DNA of 64,000 bases from an uncultured Chromatiaceae bacterium (GTDB lineage Bacteria > Pseudomonadota > Gammaproteobacteria > Tenderiales > Tenderiaceae), in the NCBI GenBank assembly GCA_945787785.1, contig CALZIO010000002.1, positions 62,001 through 126,000 on the forward strand, read 5' to 3'. The notes below the pieces were generated by a model that was not told where the DNA came from, searched no databases, and worked only from the letters and a program-made list of their open reading frames with translations. Positions 9,881 to 21,516 of the stretch are shown here, piece after piece (within the stretch, counting starts at the first letter, position 1; the number at the start of each line of letters is the position of its first letter). Position numbers and translations under genes: made by a program.

Positions 9881-11173
9881 CTAAGATTTGAGCTGCTGCT
9901 CTTCTTCATCCGTGGTTAATACCCGTTTCTCCCCTTCCAATTTGGCAATTATCACGGCCCCACACGAATCACCGAATACATTGACGCTGGTACGACACAT
10001 ATCCAGAATACGATCAACCGCCAGAATCAAACCAAGCGCTTCTACGGGTAAGCCAATCGTAGTAAGAATAATTGAGATCGCCACCAGACTGGCAGCCGGA
10101 ATCCCCGCCACCCCAATCGAGGTCAACAAGGCCACCACCACAATGGTAAATTGTTGAGCAAAGCTTAGATCTAATCCATAGGCCTGAGCGATAAAGATTG
10201 CCGCGACACACTCATACAGGGCTGTGCCATCCATATTCACTGTAGCCCCTAAGGGCAAGACAAAACTGCTGGTGCGATTTGAAACCTTGGCGTTCTTTTC
10301 AACACAGTCCATGGTCAGTGGCAGAGTCGCCGAAGACGATGCCGTTGAAAAAGCCGTCAACAATGCTGGTGCCATAGCACGATACATACGTAATGGATTG
10401 ACGCCTGCAACCACGCGTAACAACACCGGCATGGTGACTAGGAAATGAAATGCCAGAGCAGATAACACTGCCACCACAAACCAGGCAAGAGGTTCAAAGG
10501 CGGAGAAACCGGTACTGGCAACCACTTTGGCCACCAGGGCAAACACACCAATGGGGGCAAACTTCATCACCCAATCGGTAATCATCATCATGACTTCGAA
10601 CACAGCCTCCCAAAAGGTGTGCAAGGTGGAGGCATAACTGTGCGAAACCCGCGTCATAAAATAGCCAAACAGTAGACTGAAGAAGATCAGGCCAAGCATT
10701 TGACCATCAGCCGCGGCGGCAACGATATTGGTGGGCACCATGCGCAGGAATATTTCAGCGATATCGCCCGCCCCTCTGCCTTCCACTTTCTCTGTGATGG
10801 CCGAGACATCTTCTGACAGACCAATTAAATCCTTGGCCGGTTGACCATCAACAATACCCGGTTGCAGGGCATTTACTATTATCAAACCAATTAGGATGGC
10901 CAATAGGCTGGTTGTGGCGTAATAGAGCAATGTCTTACCGCCCAGGCGCCCAAGGTTGCCACTGGAGCCAATACCAGCAATGCCGACGATGATCGACGAA
11001 ACGATCAGCGGCACGATTAACATCTTCAAGGCATTGAGGAACAGCGTGCCGACAAAGGCAAACATGTCGTAAAAAGTAACACCAAAAATGGCGCTATCTG
11101 TGCCGGTGAGATTACCAACGATGACTGCCAGCACCAAGGCTATCAGTATTTGCCAATGTAGCTTGAGCTTCAT
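9881..11173 (-). CDS. Dicarboxylate/amino-acid:cation symporter (DAACS family)
   Basis: A 430-residue integral membrane carrier of the GltP/DctA family, importing dicarboxylates or acidic amino acids with protons or sodium. Hallmarks include the serine-rich re-entrant hairpin (AFSTASSSATLPLT), the NMDGTA motif (VNMDGTALYE) in the substrate site and the GIPAAS second hairpin. The chain starts with the typical MKLKLHWQILIALVLAVIVG segment and has about eight hydrophobic helices. The ATG at 11173 gives the expected family length. It converges with fabI. The substrate cannot be set from sequence alone. Confidence 0.92.
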   Translation of the reverse strand: MKLKLHWQILIALVLAVIVGNLTGTDSAIFGVTFYDMFAFVGTLFLNALKMLIVPLIVSSIIVGIAGIGSSGNLGRLGGKTLLYYATTSLLAILIGLIIVNALQPGIVDGQPAKDLIGLSEDVSAITEKVEGRGAGDIAEIFLRMVPTNIVAAAADGQMLGLIFFSLLFGYFMTRVSHSYASTLHTFWEAVFEVMMMITDWVMKFAPIGVFALVAKVVASTGFSAFEPLAWFVVAVLSALAFHFLVTMPVLLRVVAGVNPLRMYRAMAPALLTAFSTASSSATLPLTMDCVEKNAKVSNRTSSFVLPLGATVNMDGTALYECVAAIFIAQAYGLDLSFAQQFTIVVVALLTSIGVAGIPAASLVAISIILTTIGLPVEALGLILAVDRILDMCRTSVNVFGDSCGAVIIAKLEGEKRVLTTDEEEQQLKS

Positions 11174-11219
11174 TTGCTTACCTTCCTCGAGTGCTGGCTA
11201 TTTGTGGATTTAGCTGTGT

Positions 11220-13136
11220 CTAGAAGTTTTCCGGGAATTCTTTAATATCAGCTGTTTGACGCATATCAGCCATCGCACCTAATAATTCATTTGCTCCATA
11301 ATAGCGCTCACGTTGGGCCTTCATGGTCTCAGCAATGTTTTCGTCGACTGATTCTTCTGCACTATCAATCTCCCCATAATATGCAATGACAGCATAATCA
11401 CCGGAAGACATTACCAGGCCATCGTAGGTAATCTGCTCATCTTCAGATCCAGACATACGAAATGCCTTTTGCACAATCTGAAGATCGATATCGCGTGCAT
11501 TTCGTTTGATTGGTTCGGGATGAGACCAGCTTATTTCTCTCTCTTTAGCCAGGGACTCGACATCTCCATCAGCAGCTAACGCAGACAAAATGATCTTACC
11601 CTCTTCTTCTGCCTTGGCCTGGGCACGCTCTTGAAGCAATTGATCTGAGATTTGTTGCTTCACTTCGTCGAACGGGCGAGTCATTGATTCATTATGTTCT
11701 TTTATCCGCAACACAAGCACCCGGTCACCACCCAATTCGAGCGGTTGACTGTTAAGGCCTTGCAGTAATACCTCTTCTGAAAAAGCAGTCGAGCGAACGT
11801 TGTTATCCATTGCAATACCGACGCCTTGATCACGACTGAACAAGGGCGAGCTCTTGACGCTTAAGTCTAATTCCTGCGCAGCAATTTCGAGTGTGTCAGG
11901 ATTTTCGAACGTAAGATTCGCCAGAATTTCACCTTGCTCGAAAAATATATCTTCGGCCTGGTTATTGCGATATTCACGTTCCAGCTGTGCACGAACTTCT
12001 TCAAAGGTTTTCTGTTGACCAGTTTTAATGGCTTCAACTTTTATAATATGAAATCCATATGCTGATTTGACTGCATCACTGACCGCGCCTTCCTCCAAAA
12101 CAAAGGCGACGTCTGCAAAAGCTGGATCCATCATCATGTCGCGAGTCATATATCCTAGATCGCCACCATCGTTAGCTGAACCGATATCATCTGAATGCTC
12201 TTTCGCAATATCTTCAAATGAGGCGCCATCGCGAATTTGCTGTGCCAATAATTCCGTTTTCTCTTGCGCCGAATTCAATTCTTCTTCTGATGCATCACCC
12301 GCCACTTCGATCAAAATATGACGTGTACGGCGTTCTTCCGGAACACCAAATTCTGACTGGCGGTCTTGGTAATTCTCTAGTAGTTTCGCTTCATCGATAT
12401 CTACATCCTTGGCCAAATCATCCACTTTCAACTCAAGATATTCGATACTGACTTTTTCCTCAGTCACAAATTGCATTGAATTTTCATCATAGTATTTCTG
12501 GACATCTTCATCAGATACGTTGACCTGTTCCAGATAATTCGCCGCTGAAATGATCATATAACCAACATCACGCTGTTGCTCTTGCAGCTTAACTAATGCG
12601 TTGCGTTCCTGCTCAGTGCTCCAGCCTGTTGCCGCTACTGCCATACGATACTGCTGGATAATCACATCACGACGCAGCATATCCTCAAACATTCCTGGAG
12701 ACATTGAATTCTGCATCAGCCAGCGCTGGTACATTTCCTGGTCAAATTGGCCATCAGTCTGAAACGCGTCAATACTACGAATCTGTTGTGCCAATAGGCC
12801 ATCACTTATACGAAAACCGGCTTCATTCGCAGCCTGTAAGATTAACTCTTCTTCTTCCAGACGCTTTAATACATTCTTTTTAAACTCATCCTCATCTGGA
12901 ATAAACTGACTGATATCTGCGCCGCCCAGCATATTTTGTAGACGCGCTCTTTGCTGTTGATAGGCAAATTGGAATTCATTCGAAGTAATCTTTTCTCCGT
13001 TCACCTTTGCCACCGGCACTTCCGGATCAGGGCTAAAAAAACCATCCCATACCACCGTGGTTAATCCAATGATCAGCATCCCAACAATGGCGAATGCAAT
13101 CCAACTTTGTGCTTTTTCACGAATATGTAGCAGCAT
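11220..13136 (-). CDS. ppiD: Periplasmic folding chaperone, SurA-N/parvulin type
   Basis: PpiD is anchored in the inner membrane and helps newly secreted proteins fold next to the Sec translocon. The 638-residue protein has a single membrane helix at about residues 13-31. A SurA-N-like chaperone region follows, then one parvulin-like domain at about 265-360 (RTRHILIEV to GFHIIKVEAIKTG), then a second degenerate C-terminal region. The length matches E. coli PpiD (623). It lies downstream of hupB and two tRNA genes but behind a strong hairpin terminator, so it probably has its own promoter in 13137-13188. Confidence 0.92.
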   Translation of the reverse strand: MLLHIREKAQSWIAFAIVGMLIIGLTTVVWDGFFSPDPEVPVAKVNGEKITSNEFQFAYQQQRARLQNMLGGADISQFIPDEDEFKKNVLKRLEEEELILQAANEAGFRISDGLLAQQIRSIDAFQTDGQFDQEMYQRWLMQNSMSPGMFEDMLRRDVIIQQYRMAVAATGWSTEQERNALVKLQEQQRDVGYMIISAANYLEQVNVSDEDVQKYYDENSMQFVTEEKVSIEYLELKVDDLAKDVDIDEAKLLENYQDRQSEFGVPEERRTRHILIEVAGDASEEELNSAQEKTELLAQQIRDGASFEDIAKEHSDDIGSANDGGDLGYMTRDMMMDPAFADVAFVLEEGAVSDAVKSAYGFHIIKVEAIKTGQQKTFEEVRAQLEREYRNNQAEDIFFEQGEILANLTFENPDTLEIAAQELDLSVKSSPLFSRDQGVGIAMDNNVRSTAFSEEVLLQGLNSQPLELGGDRVLVLRIKEHNESMTRPFDEVKQQISDQLLQERAQAKAEEEGKIILSALAADGDVESLAKEREISWSHPEPIKRNARDIDLQIVQKAFRMSGSEDEQITYDGLVMSSGDYAVIAYYGEIDSAEESVDENIAETMKAQRERYYGANELLGAMADMRQTADIKEFPENF

Positions 13137-13188
13137 GGCTTTAGCTTTCTGAATTTATCCGACTGAGAACGTTTATGAGATATTAAAT

Positions 13189-13228
13189 AAAAAGGGCGCA
13201 GGCTAAAACAGCTCTGCGCCCTTTTTTT
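13189..13228 (-). terminator. Strong intrinsic terminator, works both ways
   Basis: AAAAAGGGCGCAG and CTGCGCCCTTTTTTT form a 13-bp stem with a 12-base loop. It ends transcription coming from hupB and the two tRNA genes before ppiD. A- and T-tracts on both sides allow function in either direction. Confidence 0.85.
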
Positions 13229-13234
13229 ATCTGT

Positions 13235-13311
13235 TGGCGGAGTGGACGGGACTCGAACCCGCGACCCCCGGCGTGACAGGCCGGTATTCTAACCAACTGA
13301 ACTACCACTCC
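13235..13311 (-). tRNA. tRNA-Asp (GTC)
   Basis: A 77-base cloverleaf on the minus strand with a 7-bp acceptor (GGAGTGG/CCACTCC), the anticodon loop CTGTCAC giving anticodon GTC, the T arm GGGTTCGAGTCCC and an encoded CCA end. It is very close to E. coli tRNA-Asp. It lies 22 bases downstream of tRNA-Val in the same orientation. Confidence 0.97.
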
Positions 13312-13333
13312 ACGCTTTAACTTTTAAAAAGTC

Positions 13334-13409
13334 TGGTGGGTGCTGAGGGACTTGAACCCCCGACATTCGCCTTGTAAGGGCGACGCTCTCCCAACTGAGC
13401 TAAGCACCC
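13334..13409 (-). tRNA. tRNA-Val (TAC)
   Basis: A 76-base cloverleaf with acceptor GGGTGCT/AGCACCC, anticodon TAC in the loop of CCCTTACAAGG, T arm GGGTTCAAGTCCC and an encoded CCA end. Only 14 bases separate its 5' end from the hupB stop. It may be cut from the hupB transcript. Confidence 0.97.
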
Positions 13410-13423
13410 CAGCAAAAGAGCGG

Positions 13424-13696
13424 CTAGTTTACAGCATCTTTTAGAGCTTTGCCAGCCTTAAATGCAGGGACTTTTGCGGCTTTAATTTGAATGGTTTCAC
13501 CAGTTTGCGGGTTGCGACCACTACGTGCAGCACGCTCACGAACAGTAAAAGTACCAAAGCCAATTAGTGAAACATCATCCTGTTTCGTCATTGCATCAGT
13601 AATAGTAGTTACGATGGCTTCAACAGCACGCCCTGCATCTGCTTTGCTCATATCAGTCTGTTCGGCGACAGCTTCAATCAATTCTGCTTTATTCAC
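13424..13696 (-). CDS. hupB: DNA-binding protein HU-beta
   Basis: HU is a small nucleoid protein that bends and compacts DNA as a dimer. The 90-residue sequence is typical throughout. It has [11 protein letters not shown] at the N-terminus, the conserved GFGTF turn at about 47-51 and the DNA-intercalating arm with RSGRNPQTG containing the proline at the arm tip. The start codon is GTG, preceded by AAGGAG seven bases upstream, which fixes it. It follows lon, the usual gammaproteobacterial order, and has its own strong promoter upstream. Confidence 0.97.
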   Translation of the reverse strand: MNKAELIEAVAEQTDMSKADAGRAVEAIVTTITDAMTKQDDVSLIGFGTFTVRERAARSGRNPQTGETIQIKAAKVPAFKAGKALKDAVN

Positions 13697-13931
13697 TAAA
13701 TAACTCCTTATGTAATAATTATTATCCGCACGCTCATAAAAACGTACAGACCTAAAATCTCTCTCTTAACCGCCCCGCCTACCGCATAAAAATATTTATG
13801 GTTAAAACACCCTTAGCGCGCGGCACCAATTGAACGCTAAACCTAAACTTTAGTATTTATGGCAGATTCAGGAATGTGTATTTCTAGTTATAATTTGCCT
13901 GATCACCCAGGATCAGATCAGTAGTGCGAAT

Positions 13932-13960
13932 TTTATACTTTTGCCCCTACCTTATGTCAA
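13932..13960 (-). promoter_or_regulatory. Sigma-70 promoter for hupB
   Basis: On the minus strand a perfect -35 TTGACA and a -10 TATAAA are separated by 17 bases. The predicted transcript start lies near 13925, so the hupB leader would be about 225 nucleotides. That leader contains a CTGATC/GATCAG hairpin near 13898-13915. Confidence 0.8.
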
Positions 13961-13987
13961 GTGAAACAAGCATCTGATATTTTATTT

Positions 13988-16432
13988 TCAATGATGCCTA
14001 ACGCGCTCCTGCTTAGTTTTTTTCCTTTTTGTAACCACCTTGTTAGCAACATTTTCTTCCTTGCCAGAAACTGAATCGGATTCTGGCACATGCTGTAATG
14101 CGAGTTGCAAAACCTCATCTATCCACTTAACCGGTTGAATATCAAGTTGATCCTTAATATTTTTTGGTATTTCAGAAAGGTCTCTTTCGTTTTCTTGCGG
14201 AATCAAAACAGTTTTTATTCCACCGCGATGAGCGGCTAAAAGTTTTTCTTTCAAACCGCCAATCGGTAACACTTCTCCACGTAAGGTAATTTCGCCCGTC
14301 ATGGCAACACTGGCTTTAACCGGAATATTAGTCAACACTGACACCAGGCTGGTACACATGCCAATACCTGCGCTGGGACCATCTTTTGGAATAGCACCCT
14401 CTGGCACGTGAATGTGAATGTCCTGTTTTTGATAAAAGTCTTCATCAAGGCCAAAGAGATCTGCACGACTTCTAACGACTGTCATAGCCGCCTGAACTGA
14501 TTCCTGCATTACATCTCCCAACTGTCCGGTGATAGTGAGTTTGCCCTTACCAGGGACAAGCGCAGCCTCTATAGTCAGCAGGTCACCGCCCACCTCGGTC
14601 CATGCCAAACCCGTTACCTGACCGACCTGATCGTCCTGTTCTGCCTCACCAAAGCGGAATCGTTTAACACCAAGATATTTTTCTATATTTCGTGGCGTAA
14701 CAGACACCTTTCTCTTGGCTTTTTCCTTGCCTTGCAGCAAAACATTTTTCACGACCTTACGACAAATCTTGGAGAGTTCACGCTCGAGACCACGCACACC
14801 AGCCTCGCGAGTATAGTAACGAATCAAATCCCTGATTGCAGTCTCACTAATACCAATTTCACTTGCTTCAAGGCCGTTAGCCTCAATCTGCTTTGGCACC
14901 AGGTAACGCTGGGCGATATTGACCTTTTCGTCTTCTGTATAACCCGCCAGACGGATGACTTCCATCCGGTCCAGTAACGGCCCAGGAATATTTAAACTGT
15001 TTGCCGTGGCTACGAACATTACATCTGAGAGATCATAATCCACTTCCAAGTAGTGATCATTGAAGCTGTTATTTTGCTCCGGATCCAACACTTCAAGCAT
15101 AGCTGATGAGGGATCACCACGAAAATCCATAGACATCTTGTCCACTTCATCCAGTAGAAATAGCGGGTTGCGTACACCGACCTTGGACATATTCTGTACG
15201 ATTTTCCCAGGCATCGATCCTATGTATGTACGTCGATGACCACGGATTTCTGCCTCATCACGCACACCACCGAGCGACATGCGTACAAACTCACGCCCGG
15301 TTGCACGCGCAATAGATCGACCTAATGATGTCTTACCTACACCGGGCGGACCTACCAGACACAAAACAGGGCCCTTTAATTTACTAACGCGTTGCTGCAC
15401 AGCAAGGTATTCCAGAATACGTTCCTTGACCTTTTCCAAGCCATAATGATCGGCTTCCAACACTGCTTCTGCTTTGGCCAGGTCATTACAAATCTTGCTG
15501 CGCTTTTTCCATGGCACATTGACCATCCAGTCAATATAGTTACGCACCACGGTTGCCTCTGCAGACATGGGTGACATCATCTTAAGCTTATTGAGTTCAG
15601 ACTTGGCTTTTGTCTTGGCCTCTTTCGACATGCCGGCCTTTTCAATCTTATTCGAGTACTCCTCAATTTCATTTGGAGCCTCATCCATATCACCAAGCTC
15701 TTTCTGAATGGCCTTCATTTGTTCATTCAGATAATACTCGCGCTGACTCTTTTCCATTTGTCTTTTGACTCGGCCGCGAATACGTTTCTCAACTTGTAGT
15801 AGATCAATTTCGGATTCCAGCAGACTCATCATTCTTTCAAGACGATCACGGACATTAATTTGTTCAAGCACACTCTGTTTTTCTTCTATTTTTAGCGACA
15901 TGTGTGCAGCAATGGTGTCAACCAATCGACCACCATCATCAATGCCGGATAAGGAAGACAATATCTCCGGCGGAACCTTGTTATTAAGTTTCACATACTG
16001 ATCAAATTGGTTTAACAGTGACCTCACCAACACATCCGATTCGCGTTCTTCCAGTGATTCACATTCAATAACTTCTATTTGCGCAGTGAAATAGTCCTTT
16101 CCAGATACATATTCACGCAATTTTGCCCGCTCAATACCTTCGACGAGGACCTTAATGGTCCCATCAGGTAGCTTCAATAACTGCAGAATATTAGAGAGTG
16201 TACCTATGTTGTAGATATCGTCAGGTTGAGGATCATCCAAAGAAGCGCTTTGTTGGGCGACGAGTAAAATCTGCTTATCCTGCTCCATAGCAGATTCCAG
16301 CGCTTTGATTGATTTTTCTCTACCGACAAACAGTGGAATAACCATGTGTGGATAAACAACCACATCACGTAACGGCAAAACTGGCAGCAGCTTGCTTACT
16401 ATCACTGTGTCTTTTTTGTCATTCGCACTCAT
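13988..16432 (-). CDS. lon: ATP-dependent protease La (Lon)
   Basis: Lon is a cytoplasmic AAA+ serine protease that degrades damaged and short-lived regulatory proteins. The protein has an N-terminal substrate-binding LON domain ([15 protein letters not shown]), a AAA+ module with Walker A GPPGVGKT and Walker B FLLDEVDK, and a C-terminal Ser-Lys protease domain with the catalytic DGPSAG serine. I chose the ATG at 16432, giving 814 residues. It is preceded by GAGGTT, and homologues start with the same LPVLPLRDV region shortly after. An upstream in-frame GTG at 16525 would add 31 poorly conserved residues. It sits between clpX and hupB. Confidence 0.97.
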   Translation of the reverse strand: MSANDKKDTVIVSKLLPVLPLRDVVVYPHMVIPLFVGREKSIKALESAMEQDKQILLVAQQSASLDDPQPDDIYNIGTLSNILQLLKLPDGTIKVLVEGIERAKLREYVSGKDYFTAQIEVIECESLEERESDVLVRSLLNQFDQYVKLNNKVPPEILSSLSGIDDGGRLVDTIAAHMSLKIEEKQSVLEQINVRDRLERMMSLLESEIDLLQVEKRIRGRVKRQMEKSQREYYLNEQMKAIQKELGDMDEAPNEIEEYSNKIEKAGMSKEAKTKAKSELNKLKMMSPMSAEATVVRNYIDWMVNVPWKKRSKICNDLAKAEAVLEADHYGLEKVKERILEYLAVQQRVSKLKGPVLCLVGPPGVGKTSLGRSIARATGREFVRMSLGGVRDEAEIRGHRRTYIGSMPGKIVQNMSKVGVRNPLFLLDEVDKMSMDFRGDPSSAMLEVLDPEQNNSFNDHYLEVDYDLSDVMFVATANSLNIPGPLLDRMEVIRLAGYTEDEKVNIAQRYLVPKQIEANGLEASEIGISETAIRDLIRYYTREAGVRGLERELSKICRKVVKNVLLQGKEKAKRKVSVTPRNIEKYLGVKRFRFGEAEQDDQVGQVTGLAWTEVGGDLLTIEAALVPGKGKLTITGQLGDVMQESVQAAMTVVRSRADLFGLDEDFYQKQDIHIHVPEGAIPKDGPSAGIGMCTSLVSVLTNIPVKASVAMTGEITLRGEVLPIGGLKEKLLAAHRGGIKTVLIPQENERDLSEIPKNIKDQLDIQPVKWIDEVLQLALQHVPESDSVSGKEENVANKVVTKRKKTKQERVRHH

Positions 16433-16555
16433 ATTAATAACCTCAACTACAATTACTGCGGCAGAAAAAGGACACCATTTGCCCATATAAAAAAGGGATG
16501 AAGACCCAGACCGCGCCTCATCCACAAATGAACTCTATATGAAATTACTATGGAG

Positions 16556-16582
16556 GCCGGGCTTGAGAAAATCAAGCCCGGC
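16556..16582 (-). promoter_or_regulatory. Perfect hairpin between clpX and lon
   Basis: GCCGGGCTTGA and TCAAGCCCGGC form an 11-bp stem with a short A-rich loop, 13 bases after the clpX stop. No T-run follows on the minus strand, so it is not a standard intrinsic terminator. It may stabilise the clpX mRNA end or modulate read-through into lon. Confidence 0.6.
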
Positions 16583-16594
16583 TATAGATATTTA

Positions 16595-17884
<1,290 letters not shown>

Positions 17885-17948
17885 ACACCCACCTCAGTGT
17901 GATCTAATATCCAGATATTCCAGCAAGAATCATTCCCACTTGCGGCTA

Positions 17949-18581
17949 TTAGCCCCTTTCTTCAAGTACTTGATCAATCAGACCATATTCAACAGCTTCC
18001 TGTCCGCTCAGAAAGTTATCACGATCCGTGTCTTTCTGTACCATTTCGATAGATTGCCCTGTATGTTTGGCCAAAATCTTATTTAATCGTTCCCTTACCA
18101 ACAGTATTTCCTTGGCATGGATATCAATATCGGAAGCTTGCCCTTGAAATCCACCTAAAGGTTGGTGAATCATGATGCGGGAATGGGGTAAACAGTACCT
18201 TTTCCCTGCTGCACCACCTGCAAGCAGCAGCGCACCCATACTGGCTGCTTGCCCCATACACATCGTACTAACATCCGGCTTAATGAACTGCATGGTGTCA
18301 TATATTGCCAGTCCTGCCGTCACTACACCACCAGGTGAATTAATATATAAATGTATATCTTTATCAGGGTTTTCTGATTCTAAAAACAGCAATTGGGCAA
18401 CAACCAGGTTTGCCATGTGGTCCTCAACCGGCCCTGTCAAGAATATGACCCGCTCTTTGAGAAGCCGCGAAAAAATGTCATAAGCACGCTCGCCACGCGC
18501 AGTCTGCTCCACCACCATCGGCACCAAACCTTGTGCCAAGGTATCCGTATTACGTCCTGTCTCAAAATTAGTATCGGCCAT
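17949..18581 (-). CDS. clpP: ClpXP protease proteolytic subunit
   Basis: ClpP forms the double-heptamer serine peptidase chamber of ClpXP. With the ATG at 18581 the protein has 210 residues. The catalytic triad is visible: Ser114 in GQAASMGA, His139 in IMIHQPLGG and an Asp near 188 in KDTDRDNF, matching E. coli Ser111, His136 and Asp185. An adjacent TTG one codon earlier could also initiate. A tig terminator lies just upstream, so clpP is probably expressed from its own promoter in the 18582-18656 gap together with clpX. Confidence 0.97.
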   Translation of the reverse strand: MADTNFETGRNTDTLAQGLVPMVVEQTARGERAYDIFSRLLKERVIFLTGPVEDHMANLVVAQLLFLESENPDKDIHLYINSPGGVVTAGLAIYDTMQFIKPDVSTMCMGQAASMGALLLAGGAAGKRYCLPHSRIMIHQPLGGFQGQASDIDIHAKEILLVRERLNKILAKHTGQSIEMVQKDTDRDNFLSGQEAVEYGLIDQVLEERG

Positions 18582-18656
18582 CAAATATTATCCCTTTACC
18601 GCGAAATACCAACCAAAATCATCAAGTTCCATATTACACAAAAATAATCCAGACTC

Positions 18657-18680
18657 AAAAAAAGGGGCGATGCCCCCTTA
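18657..18680 (-). terminator. Intrinsic terminator after tig
   Basis: On the minus strand AAGGGG and CCCCTT form a short GC-rich stem followed by seven T residues, immediately past the tig stop. It separates tig from clpP. Confidence 0.75.
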
Positions 18681-18684
18681 AATA

Positions 18685-19983
18685 TTATTGAGACTGCATT
18701 ATGTCATCAAAATTTTTCGCTACTTCCTCAATCTTCAACTCGGATAACAACCAGTCAACGACCTGATCTTCCAAAACTAGGGCCTCGACACCACTTAGTC
18801 TGGACTTATCTTGATAATACCAATTTAGCACAGCCTGAGAATCTTCATAGCTCTGGGCCATTTCCTCAATGCGCGTACGGACTTTATCGGCATCTGCCTG
18901 AAAACCTTTTTCGCGGATTAGCTCACCCACCATCAAGCCCAGCGCAACACGGCGACGGGCACGATCACCCAAGACTTCACGAACCTCGTCTGCTACTTCT
19001 TGCTCACCCTCCAAGCCCATGCTTTGACGTGCCTGGTTAGCCATTTGGCGAAGTTCATCTTCTACAAGCGCAGAAGGCAATTCAATGGGATTGGCATCTA
19101 GTACCTTATCTAATACTTGCTCTTTCACCAGAGCGGTAATTTTCTGACCCAGCTCTCGATCCATGCTTTGACGCACTTCGCTGCGCAGATTATCTACACC
19201 ACCCTCTTCTACACCAAGTGCCTTTAGAAACTCTTCGTCATCCAGATCAGGAAGCTTAGGGCCATTAACTGTTTTTACAGTTACTTCAAACACGACAGCC
19301 TTTCCAGCAAGATCTGCACTCTGATAGTTCTCCGGGAAAGTAACATTCACTTCTTTTACATCACCCGCTGAAACACCAATCAATTGATCTTCAAACCCTT
19401 CAATGAAACGCTTACTGCCTAACTCAAGTGTAAAGTCTTCTGCTTCACCACCTTCGAAGGCTACACCATCTAACTTACCCAGAAAGTCGATGATCACTTG
19501 ATCTCCATCTTCAGCGGCACGCTCAACCTGCTCCCAACCAGCACGTTGCGTACGCAACTTTTCCAACATGTTATCAAGGTCAGCATCTGCAATCTCAACC
19601 GCTGGCTTCTCGATTACCAAGTCCGAAGGCACTGTTACACTTACTTCAGGATAGACTTCAAAGGTTGCTGTGAATGCAAGATTTTCACCTTTTGATGCAT
19701 CCGTTTCGATCTTAGGCGTGCCAGCGGGACGTAGATTCTCCTGCTGAATGGCTTCATAAAAGCTATCGCGTACAAGCTCAGATTCAACCTCTTGGCGCAC
19801 TTGCGGCCCATAGCGTTTTTGAATCACGCTAAATGGGACTTTTCCAGGACGAAAGCCATCGATACGAACTTTTCCTGCCATTCCCTTGAGACGCTGTTGT
19901 ACCTCTTGCTCGATTTTATCGGCGGGTACTTCTACCGTCATACTGCGTTCTAAACCTTCAGTCGATGTAACAGAAACTTGCAT
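18685..19983 (-). CDS. tig: Trigger factor, ribosome-associated chaperone
   Basis: Trigger factor binds the ribosome exit tunnel and shields nascent chains; it also has peptidyl-prolyl isomerase activity. The 432-residue protein shows the ribosome-docking signature (GFRPGKVP, residues about 44-51). A central FKBP-like domain follows (DGDQVIIDFLGKLDGVAFEGG), then the helical C-terminal chaperone arms. The length equals the E. coli protein. It heads the tig-clpP-clpX-lon-hupB block and lies downstream of a tRNA-Leu gene on the same strand. Confidence 0.97.
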   Translation of the reverse strand: MQVSVTSTEGLERSMTVEVPADKIEQEVQQRLKGMAGKVRIDGFRPGKVPFSVIQKRYGPQVRQEVESELVRDSFYEAIQQENLRPAGTPKIETDASKGENLAFTATFEVYPEVSVTVPSDLVIEKPAVEIADADLDNMLEKLRTQRAGWEQVERAAEDGDQVIIDFLGKLDGVAFEGGEAEDFTLELGSKRFIEGFEDQLIGVSAGDVKEVNVTFPENYQSADLAGKAVVFEVTVKTVNGPKLPDLDDEEFLKALGVEEGGVDNLRSEVRQSMDRELGQKITALVKEQVLDKVLDANPIELPSALVEDELRQMANQARQSMGLEGEQEVADEVREVLGDRARRRVALGLMVGELIREKGFQADADKVRTRIEEMAQSYEDSQAVLNWYYQDKSRLSGVEALVLEDQVVDWLLSELKIEEVAKNFDDIMQSQ

Positions 19984-20094
19984 AACTCAATTTCCTTAAG
20001 GACGCTGGACGTCACTTTATTAATCATCACGCCGATGAATCAATTCACCACCGCAACCTTCATCACAGACCATAAAGTCAGGAGATAATCAAAA

Positions 20095-20180
<86 letters not shown>

Positions 20181-20185
20181 ACAAG

Positions 20186-20206
20186 AAAAAAACGGCCCTA
20201 AGGCCA
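20186..20206 (-). terminator. Probable terminator after the diguanylate cyclase gene
   Basis: On the minus strand a short GGCC-TTAG-GGCC stem is followed by G and seven T residues, about 80 bases after the stop of the GGDEF gene and before tRNA-Leu. The stem is only 4 bp, so this is tentative. Confidence 0.4.
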
Positions 20207-20287
20207 AGAATGGGCACATTATACAGACACTTGCCCGTTTCAGTCACCCCAGAATTAGATTTTTCAGATGCCTGGGTATAACCAGGC

Positions 20288-21316
20288 TCAATCGTCCACT
20301 TTAGCCAACCATACACAACCTCTACCAGCGCGTTTTGCCTGATATAGGGCTTGATCAGAGCGAGATATCCAGTCATTCGCCTTATCATTAGCCAGCAAAG
20401 CTGACACCCCGATCGATAACGAGATTTCCAGCCGTTCACCATTCTCGGCTACAAAAGTAAGGCCATGCATATCCCCAAGCAAGCGCTTGGCCAACATTGC
20501 CCCATCGCGCGCCTCCGTCTCCTGCAGAATAACCGCGAATTCGTCGCCGCCATAACGCGCGACAAAGTCCGTCTTACGCGGAAAAGCTTTACTAAGAACT
20601 TGGGCCACATGCAACACAGCACGGTCACCGCTGATATGTCCGTATTTATCATTAATGTCTTTAAAATGGTCAATATCGACCATCAACAGGGACGAGGGCT
20701 GACCCGAAAAAAGGCTCAATTCAATTGTCTTCTCCAGCAATTGATCGAATGATGCGCGATTGTACAACCGCGTCATCGGGTCCAAGGCCAATTCTTTTTG
20801 CGCTATAAGCAGATCATGGCGCATTTTGTTGAGTTGCTCTCCCAACTCTTCCAGCTGCACCCTCTGGCGGTTTTTTCTATCTTCAATGGCACGATTAATT
20901 AACACGATTGCAGCCACAATTTCCGTGCGCATCTCGTCAATCGAATCGCTATGAACCGCTTTATTCAAACTCGACAGGTGTTGAATGACTTCATTATCAG
21001 CACTCTGCTCATCTCGAAAAGCCTCACGCAACCCTTGTATGACAACCCAGATCATTTGCCGAAAATCATCGATGCGAGTTATGGCAAAATCACGCTCGCG
21101 TTTTACTAATTTGAGGGCCAGTTGAAGTGCCTCGTCCCAATCGCTCACACTCTGATTATCCAAAGCCGCGTTTGAAATGCGTTCACCTAAAAGCAGGCAC
21201 TGTTGACTAATTTCCTCGGCATCACTGTCGTTTAATTCAGTAGCCGTTTCCGTCAAGGCAGTCAACACTTCAACAAAAGCATTCACAGCAGGATGCGGGG
21301 AGTTTATAAAATCCAT
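20288..21316 (-). CDS. Diguanylate cyclase (GGDEF domain)
   Basis: A 342-residue cytoplasmic enzyme predicted to make cyclic di-GMP from two GTP. The C-terminal GGDEF domain begins near residue 178 (DPMTRLYNR). It has the intact GGDEF active site at residues 256-260. An inhibitory RxxD site (RKTD, 247-250) lies five residues before it, so product inhibition is likely. The N-terminal 175 residues are helical and hydrophilic with no membrane segment; I do not recognise a named sensor domain. It lies 107 bases downstream of tRNA-Lys on the same strand and may be read from the tRNA promoter. Confidence 0.93.
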   Translation of the reverse strand: MDFINSPHPAVNAFVEVLTALTETATELNDSDAEEISQQCLLLGERISNAALDNQSVSDWDEALQLALKLVKRERDFAITRIDDFRQMIWVVIQGLREAFRDEQSADNEVIQHLSSLNKAVHSDSIDEMRTEIVAAIVLINRAIEDRKNRQRVQLEELGEQLNKMRHDLLIAQKELALDPMTRLYNRASFDQLLEKTIELSLFSGQPSSLLMVDIDHFKDINDKYGHISGDRAVLHVAQVLSKAFPRKTDFVARYGGDEFAVILQETEARDGAMLAKRLLGDMHGLTFVAENGERLEISLSIGVSALLANDKANDWISRSDQALYQAKRAGRGCVWLAKVDD

Positions 21317-21422
21317 TTTTTATTGAGGCACCATATAGACCTATTCCAAGCATCAAAGGATAGCACCAAACAACATTTGAAAAACAACGCGGATAACTTA
21401 AGAAGTGGGGAAACAAGAAAAA

Positions 21423-21498
21423 TGGTGGGCCGTGAAGGACTCGAACCTTCGACCAAGTGATTAAGAGTCACCTGCTCTACCAACTGAGCTAACGGCCC
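21423..21498 (-). tRNA. tRNA-Lys (CTT)
   Basis: A 76-base cloverleaf with acceptor GGGCCGT/ACGGCCC, the 7-base loop CTCTTAA giving anticodon CTT, T arm AGGTTCGAGTCCT and an encoded CCA. It is last in the four-gene tRNA operon. The CTT isoacceptor is absent from E. coli, which uses only TTT for lysine. Confidence 0.95.
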
Positions 21499-21516
21499 CA
21501 ACACGATACTAGAAAA

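Noticed and set aside
16433-16594. Heat-shock (sigma-32) promoter before lon
   Set aside because: I looked for CTTGAAA-type and CCCATNT-type boxes with proper spacing and found none that convinced me.
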